Assembly (NCBI GenBank): GCA_024516155.1
Contig: JAJJXM010000025.1
Coordinates: 372,001-436,000 of the forward strand
Length of the DNA: 64,000 nucleotides
Direction of reading: 5' to 3'
Origin: Pyronema omphalodes
Lineage: Eukaryota > Ascomycota > Pezizomycetes > Pezizales > Pyronemataceae
Shown piece after piece: positions 57,539 through 64,000 of the stretch; positions within the stretch are counted from its first letter, which is position 1; every line of letters starts with the position of its first letter. The notes beneath the pieces are model-generated. The model searched no databases. It saw only the letters and a list, made by a program, of their open reading frames with translations, and was not told where the DNA came from. The position numbers were made by a program, and so were the translations under genes.

Positions 57539-59777
57539 ACGGTACCGTACCTGGTGAATGTATCTGGTGAATGTACCTGGTGTACTTGATGTACCTGGTG
57601 TACTTGACGCACGGGCTTGAGGTTGAAGGTTGAAGGTTTTCTTACGTAGGGTTGGGGTGCAGGATATGCGGACTATACTTTAAGAAAAGCCTAATCAGCG
57701 GGATTGATGGGTTACAGACTACGGGCTACAAGACACGGGCTACGGGGTTCTAGAAGGATTTTTAATTTTTCGATCTTTTGCGGGTTTATGGGGTTGTAGA
57801 TTTGTGGGTTTGAAGATTTGTTCATTTGCGGGTTGTTTATCTGCGAGTTGTTTATTTGTTTATTCGTTTATCTGAAGCTCAATCCAACTATCCAACAGCC
57901 AACCGAGCTCCTTATTCCTGACGCCGAAATTACATTCAGACACAGATACGGCTGCTTATATTATACCTCTCTCCAAAATCTTACAGGAAATTTCGAGGAC
58001 CAAAGTCCAACTCCAACTCCCGGACTCAAATTGTTGGAATTGCCCTACTCCAGAGTCGTCGACTTGCCGCGCGTGGATGTTTGCATTATGCATAAACTGA
58101 TCTAGTGACCGTTGAGAACGACTCCTTACCTTACTTCCTCCTGACAGGAAGTGCAGGGACAATATAATATGGCTGATTGGGTATGTACGGTGAGTGGCTA
58201 CACGAGCCTGAGCCTGAGCCATGGCTGCGGGCCTGCGAGCTCCCTTCCATGGGGGCTCCTGGGTTGCCCAAGGGATGTCACAGTGTCACTGTTAACTACC
58301 AAGCGCCGTGCGCACCCGTCGGAATCCCTGAGAGTGTCCTGGTACCCATCCAGTCTATTGCAAACCAACGGCGGGAGAGAAGAGCGCCGAACAACGTGCC
58401 CTGTTCAGAACCAAACTATCAAAAGCGCTTCTTGTCGGTCTTTGACGGTCTTCGAGTCTTCGACAAGCTCGGCAGCGTGAAACATGAAACATACCAAAGC
58501 GGTACCTGTGCACGTTCGGTTCGACATCTTGGATAGTCTTTTAACAGGCCGTGCGTGGCATGTTAGAGTTGATTTAGCTCCCCTCGGAACTTTTTGTTTC
58601 ATCGAGAATCATTTCCTTTGCAGGGTAGTAAACTCTGTTTAAAAGTCTCACTTTGTTTATTGAAGTTATGGTTTGGCCGCCTCAAAGGTCTGAGCTTTTG
58701 CTGTCTTAAAAACTTTGTTTAAACCTGGTTGTGTTAGGGTCTCCGGGCGATCATAGACCCGGAGAGGCTCTTGGAACAATCCGATTCTTCGTTGTCCTTC
58801 GTGTCCCTCGTTCCTGGCTCCCCTGGTTCGTTGGAACCCGACCCGACCTGGGGTCTCTTGCTGTTGATAGCTAGACCATGCTAGCGTTGAATGCAGTAGA
58901 CTATTGCGAGAACAGCGGTTGTAGGCGATGCGTGCAACTAGAACCTCTAGATTCACCTCTTTGGGACAACTTCTAGAGACTGGATATCTAGATCAAGATG
59001 GAAACTTTCCAACATCCGGGGTTGGATAAGAGGTGGCTGTAGAACTACTGCGGGAGGGGGAAGAGCTCTGTGCGGAAGGATGGAGGGGTTGGTGGGACGA
59101 GAGAGTTGGTGATGGAGGAGGAGGAGGAAGAGGGGATTGTGGGATAAACAGAAATCACTGTTGGTGGAGGAGGGGATTCTGTGGTAAATAGAAGTGACTG
59201 CTGATGGAGGATGGAAGATGGAGGAGACGGGGGGGTGAAGAGAAGAAGAGGAAGAAGAAGAGTGCAAGTGAAGACGGAGGTCAAGACACAGAAGCAAAAG
59301 AAGACAAAAGTGAAGAAGACGAAGCACCAACTAGAGTATGTAGCTCCCCTGATGCATCTCAAATCCGCTGCTGCTGCTGAATCACCAAGCTTGCTGTGTT
59401 GCCTTTTTTGGCTTGTGCAGTAGAGGAATGCTTCTGCGTGTGCTGTGTTGCTTGCTGTTGCCGTCGCGTACATATTTTTGTGTCCTTTTGTCTGTCTTGA
59501 TGATTTGTATGGTGGTGAAGGGGTATTTATGGATTCCTGCTGTTACAAGAAGGAAACTCAAATTGAGAATTCATAATCATAATCACAAGTGTAGAAAGTG
59601 ATAATTATTATTTTTAAAAGAGGATTCTGGAAACTACGGCCCCCTACAGACAGTTGTCAACTTGATTGTACACAGTGCACACCCGCTGCCGCTGCCGGAA
59701 AGCTGCTGCTGCTGCTGCTATGGCGCTGACTTATTATGCTCACCACGCTCACTATCAACCCTCACCTGAGCCTCATC

Positions 59778-59825
59778 CACAAGGTTCAAATCCACAAGGT
59801 TCAAATCCACAAGGTTCAAATCCAC
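59778..59825. repeat. 15-base tandem repeat (AAGGTTCAAATCCAC)
   Basis: Three near-perfect units, then degenerate ATTCATGAAATCCACC words. Confidence 0.85.
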
Positions 59826-59904
59826 CAAATTCATGAAATCCACCAAATCCATCAATTCTCAGTTACAACGGGCCCAGCACAACACACCCCTCTCCACCCA
59901 CCCG

Positions 59905-59969
59905 CTCCTCTCCCTCTCCCTCTCCCTCTCCCTCCCTCCCTCCCTCTCCCTCCCTCCCTCCCTCCCACC
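59905..59969. repeat. CTCCCT tract
   Basis: Tandem CTCCCT/CCCTCC hexamers over about 65 bases, almost purely pyrimidine on the plus strand. Confidence 0.9.
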
Positions 59970-60627
59970 CACAACTCTCCCCCCGTGCCAGGTGGGGCGC
60001 TCGTGCCACTCCCCCCTTCCCAGCCTAACCCCTTCCAGCCTAGCCTACGCTGGGGTCCAACGCTAAGGGCCAGGGGAAAAGCGTGTTAAGCCCAGGTCAA
60101 GTCTAACGCAAAGGCGGCCTTCCTCAGCTAAGCCCAATCAAATGAACCCTGAGACCCAAAAAGGTGAAAGTCGTGAAAGCAACTCCAGCCTCCTCCGTGC
60201 TCGAAGGTGGATGTGAAGTGGTGCTCGACTGCAGAAGCCTGCATTTTACACCTAGCAGCATCAACCCGACCTCAAACTGCGATTTCCCTCCCCCTCCCCT
60301 CGAGGTTACGAACTTCTTTCTCCTCACCCTTCTCCATCAATATCCTTTCCATCAGCATCAAGATTCTTTGTAATTTTTTGTTATTCCAACGTCCTCTTCT
60401 CTTTTAAGCCATCCATTTGTTGTTTACGAAGACGTTCCTCTATACACACACCCTTGTCTAACCAACTTCGATTCCATCCACTCTCGAGGAGTGCTGGCGA
60501 AAGAGGTCGAAATAATCCACGTGGGCAAAGTCTGAAGAAGCCTACCATATCAACTACTTAGATTCCCGCCATATACTTAAACCGCCAGCGCAGCTTCCCA
60601 CAAGCTGCCTAACCACCTATCGCCGCA

Positions 60628-63600
60628 ATGGCACACGCATACAGTGTCGACACCGGTGCCTGGATTCAGGATGAAACAGACGGATGGATTTCGTCCAAGG
60701 TCCTTTCCAAGGAGATCAATGGAGACAAGGTCACGTTAGTTTTTGAGATTACCGCTGGAGAGCGCGAGGGAGAGGTTCGTTTGAATGCCGTTGCATAGTC
60801 GACGCGATGCGGCATGAATGCTGACCTGAATCATCAAAACTAGAAAGTAGAAAGGACGACAACAATTGCAGCATTAGAAGGAACAATTGAAGATAAAAAC
60901 TTGCCGCCATTGATGAACCCGCCGATATTGGAGGCGTCCGATGATTTGACCAGTTTATCATATCTTAACGAGCCTGCCGGTACCTATTGCCTCTGCCGAA
61001 ATTGTGAAATATATGAGAATCCCTTTCTAATTCATCATCTTCAACGCGTATAGTTCTACAGGCCATTAAACTCAGATATGCCAAACGCGAAATTTACACC
61101 TACTCCGGAATCGTGCTTATCGCTGCCAATCCTTTTGACCGTATGGACTACCTCTATGACCCCGGACTCGTGCAGGCATACGCTGGAAAGCGGAAGGAGG
61201 ACCAGGACCCCCATTTGTTCGCTATTGCGGACACTGCCTACCAGGCTATGGTTCGCGACCAGAAGAACCAGACTATCGTCGTCTCTGGAGAGTCCGGAGC
61301 TGGAAAGACCGTCAGTGCAAAATACATCATGAGATACTTCGCTACAGTCGAGGATCCCACGAGGCCAGGCAGACGGAAGAAGAATGCCGCAGGAGCAGCT
61401 ATGTCGAAGACTGAGGAGCAGATTTTGGCAACCAACCCTATCATGGAAGCTTTTGGTAACGCAAAGACTACGAGAAACGACAACTCGTCACGTTTTGGAA
61501 AGTACATTGAGATCTTGTTCGACAAGGAGGTTGATATTATCGGAGCTAAAATCAGAACCTACCTTTTGGAGCGTGCTCGTTTGGTTTTCCAGCCCGCTAC
61601 CGAGCGTAACTACCACATTTTCTACCAGATGATTGCTGGTTGCTCGGACGCGGAGCGTGCCGAATTGGGTTTGAAGCCCGTTGAGGAGTTCTTCTTTACC
61701 AACCAGGGAGGTGACCCCACCGTTCCAAACGTCGATGATGCGGCTGAGTTTAAGCTCACCCGTGAGGCGCTTACCACTATCGGTGTTCCGGAGGAGACCC
61801 AGTCCAACATCTGGAAGGTTTTGGCTGCATTGCTTCACCTTGGTAACACTGAGATTGGTGCTGTTCGTAATGGATCAGTATTGGCCCCTGATGAGCCTAA
61901 CTTGGTTCTCGCTGCCGACCTCCTCGGAGTTAAAGCGGATGAGTTCGCCAAGTGGACCACTAAAAAACAGCTTGTTATGAGAAACGAGAAGACCGTCACT
62001 CCTCTTTCCCAGAAGCAGGCTATGGTCGTCCGTGACTCCATCGCCAAGTTTGTCTACTCTGCTCTCTTCGACTGGCTTGTTGAGATCACCAACGACAGTT
62101 TGGCTGCCGAGGAAATCCGCGCAAACGTCCACTCCTTCATTGGTGTTTTGGATATTTACGGTTTCGAACACTTCAAGAAGAACTCTTTCGAGCAGTTCTG
62201 TATCAACTACGCCAACGAGAAGCTTCAGCAGGAGTTCAACCAGCACGTTTTCAAGTTGGAGCAGGAGGAGTACGCTCGTGAGCAGATTAACTGGCAGTAC
62301 ATTGAGTTCTCTGACAACAGACCTTGTATCGATTTGATTGAAGGAAAGCTCGGTATCTTGTCGCTTTTGGACGAAGAGTCCAGACTTCCCGCTGGATCCG
62401 ATGAGTCTCTTATCACCAAGCTTAACCAGGGTTTCGCGGACAAGGGCAAGGACTTCCCTTACCAGAAGGCTCGTTTCGGAAAGTCTTCTTTCACTGTTTG
62501 CCATTATGCCGTCGATGTCACCTACGACTCTGAGGGATTCGTCGAGAAGAACAGAGATACCGTCCCTGACGAGCACTTGGAGCTCTTGAAGGCGGCTACC
62601 AACCCCTTCTTGACTACCGTCCTCCAGGCGTCTGCAACTGCCAGAGACAAGGTAAAATCCACTGTTCCGAGTGATGAATCTGTGATGCTAATGGTTAATA
62701 GGAAACGGGACAAGTTTCCAAGACCGCCGTTCCTCCTCCTGGACGTAAGCTTGCTCTTCAGTCCACCCGTAAGCCCACTCTTGGAGGTATCTTCAAGACC
62801 TCTTTGATTGAGCTCATGAACACCATCGGTAGCACAAACGTGCACTACATTCGTTGTATCAAACCCAACGAGGCCAAGGTTGCATGGAAGTTCGAGGGAC
62901 CCATGGTTCTTTCTCAGCTTCAGGCTTGTGGTGTTTTGGAAACTGTCAAGATTTCTTGCGCTGGATATCCTACCAGATGGACCTACGAGGAGTTTGCCAG
63001 CCGTTACTACATGTTGATCCATAGCGATGAGCTTAGAGCCGGCAGCATCCGTGATGTCGGTTTGAAGATTCTTCAGAAGTGTGTTCCTCCTGAGGGACAC
63101 CCCCGTGAGAACCAGCGTGATGGTAAGGACAAGTACCAGTTGGGTATGTCCAAGATCTTCTTCCGTGCTGGAATGGTATGTATTTGATTCCTCTTTTCCT
63201 GGCTTTCAGCCGCTCACATCAGGTAGTTGGCCTTCTTGGAGAACCTCCGTACTGGACGTCTCAACTCTTGCGCCATCCTCATCCAGAAGAACCTCCGTGC
63301 CAAGTTCTACAGGAAGAAGTACCTCGAGGCTCGCGAGGCTATTCTCAAGTCTCAGGCTCTCGCCCGTGGATACCTTGCCCGCAAGACCGCCCAGGAGCTC
63401 CGCGTCGTCAAGGCTGCTACCACTATCCAGCGTGTCTGGCGTGGATCCAAGCAGCGTGAGTCTTACCACCAGATCCGTAACAATGTCGTCATTGTCCAGG
63501 CCTACGCCAAGGGATACCTTTGCCGCAAGAACATCAACGATCACATTATGGGTAACGCCGCTCGTTACATCCAGAAGGCTTGGAGATCCAGGTTAGTTTT

Positions 63601-64000
63601 GATTCTGAAAATATAGAAGGGACTCATGGCTAACATACTTCTAGACGATTCCTCAAATCATGGAACCTTTACCGGAAGCGTGTTGTTTACCTCCAGTCCA
63701 TCTGGCGTGGAAAGGTCGCCCGTCGTGCGTACAAGACTATGCGTGAGGAAGCCCGGGACCTCAAGCAAATTTCCTACAAACTCGAGAACAAGGTTGTCGA
63801 ACTCACACAGGCTGTTGGTATGCTCAAGAAAGACAACAAGGCTCTATTGGAGAAGGTCGAGAGCTTCGATAACCAAGTGAAAAGCTGGAGACAGAAACAC
63901 GCGAACCTTGAGAACCGAAACAAGGAACTTCAACTCGAAGCAAACCAAGCGGGTATCGCAGCTGCGCGCTTGGCTCAAATGGACGAAGAAATGAAGTCTC
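60628..64000 (+). CDS. MYO2: Class V myosin heavy chain (5' part)
   Basis: Exons 60628-60774, 60844-60979, 61054-62651, 62702-63175, 63227-63591 and 63645 onward give about 1025 residues before the window ends. The N-terminal SH3-like part starts MAHAYSVDTGAWIQDETDGW. The motor has the P-loop GESGAGKT at residues 173-180, switch I NDNSSRFGKY, switch II DIYGFEHF, and the actin-binding LMNTIGSTNVHYIRCIKPNE. Six IQ motifs follow in exons 5-6, for example IQKNLRAKFYRKKYLE and TIQRVWRGSKQRESY, as in class V myosins, then a coiled coil starting near YKLENKVVELTQAV. It carries secretory vesicles, vacuoles and other cargo along actin. The cargo-binding tail lies beyond the window. Confidence 0.96.

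Larger units (their letters stand above)
57539..60627. other. Intergenic upstream of the myosin gene
   Basis: No supported gene in 3.1 kb. A CTGGTGAATGTA-like repeat lies at 57551-57590, a 15-base tandem repeat at 59780-59825 and C/T-rich tracts at 59880-59975. CT-rich DNA around 60280-60430 is probably the myosin promoter or leader. Confidence 0.5.

Noticed and set aside
57996..58000. Possible small gene around 57818-58105 with FICGLFICELF start
   Set aside because: The repetitive start comes from GTTTATTTG-like repeats, and nothing downstream looks like a domain.
58666..58956. 96-codon minus-strand frame that first looked like a retroelement polyprotein piece
   Set aside because: I could not match any reverse transcriptase, integrase or gag motif to it.
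61875..62576. 233-codon minus-strand frame opposite the myosin motor
   Set aside because: Antisense shadow of a highly codon-biased gene.

Overview
This window is nuclear DNA of a filamentous ascomycete (Pezizomycotina). The genes carry short GT..AG introns, mostly about 45 to 70 bases. The recognisable proteins are fungal housekeeping proteins, and two of the three tRNA genes have an intron at the canonical position 37/38. Genes are few and far apart: about 13 confident protein genes and 3 tRNAs in 64 kb, with intergenic stretches of 4 to 8 kb full of simple-sequence DNA. That spacing suggests a repeat-rich lineage, possibly an early-diverging class such as Pezizomycetes, but the placement is inference.

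Left part (1-26 kb): elongator tRNA-Met; VPS55 and the proteasome gene PRE5 transcribed divergently; tRNA-Asn; a 6.5 kb gap with no recognisable gene; VAC8 (seven exons); initiator tRNA-Met; three small unrecognised genes, one with RING-like cysteines; an SDR oxidoreductase; and a seven-exon glucose-6-phosphate 1-epimerase.

Middle part (26-53 kb): the mitochondrial ribosomal protein uL29m, the ribosome-biogenesis protein Rrp14/SURF6, a very small V-ATPase subunit f gene split over 1.7 kb, the CCAAT-binding factor subunit HAP5, the AP-2 mu chain, succinyl-CoA ligase alpha (with 22- and 10-base exons) and the histone chaperone NAP1.

Right part (53-64 kb): an 8.4 kb gap holding a decayed hAT-family DNA transposon with inverted ends. 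Beside it lies a roughly 730-bp array of a 7-base unit, followed by a 12-base array and a 6-base array. After the gap comes the 5' part of a class V myosin gene that runs off the window.

The genes do not form an operon or cluster. They are independent housekeeping genes. Loose functional links are membrane traffic and the vacuole (VPS55, VAC8, V-ATPase f, AP-2 mu, and the class V myosin, whose yeast form uses Vac8 as part of its vacuole receptor) and respiratory metabolism (HAP5, succinyl-CoA ligase, mitoribosomal uL29m). I found no CRISPR, defence, secondary-metabolite or virus-like system. The least ordinary material is the transposon/satellite block at 55.4-57.3 kb, the gene models hidden by tiny exons, and a possible in-frame stop codon ahead of the 19.4 kb gene.
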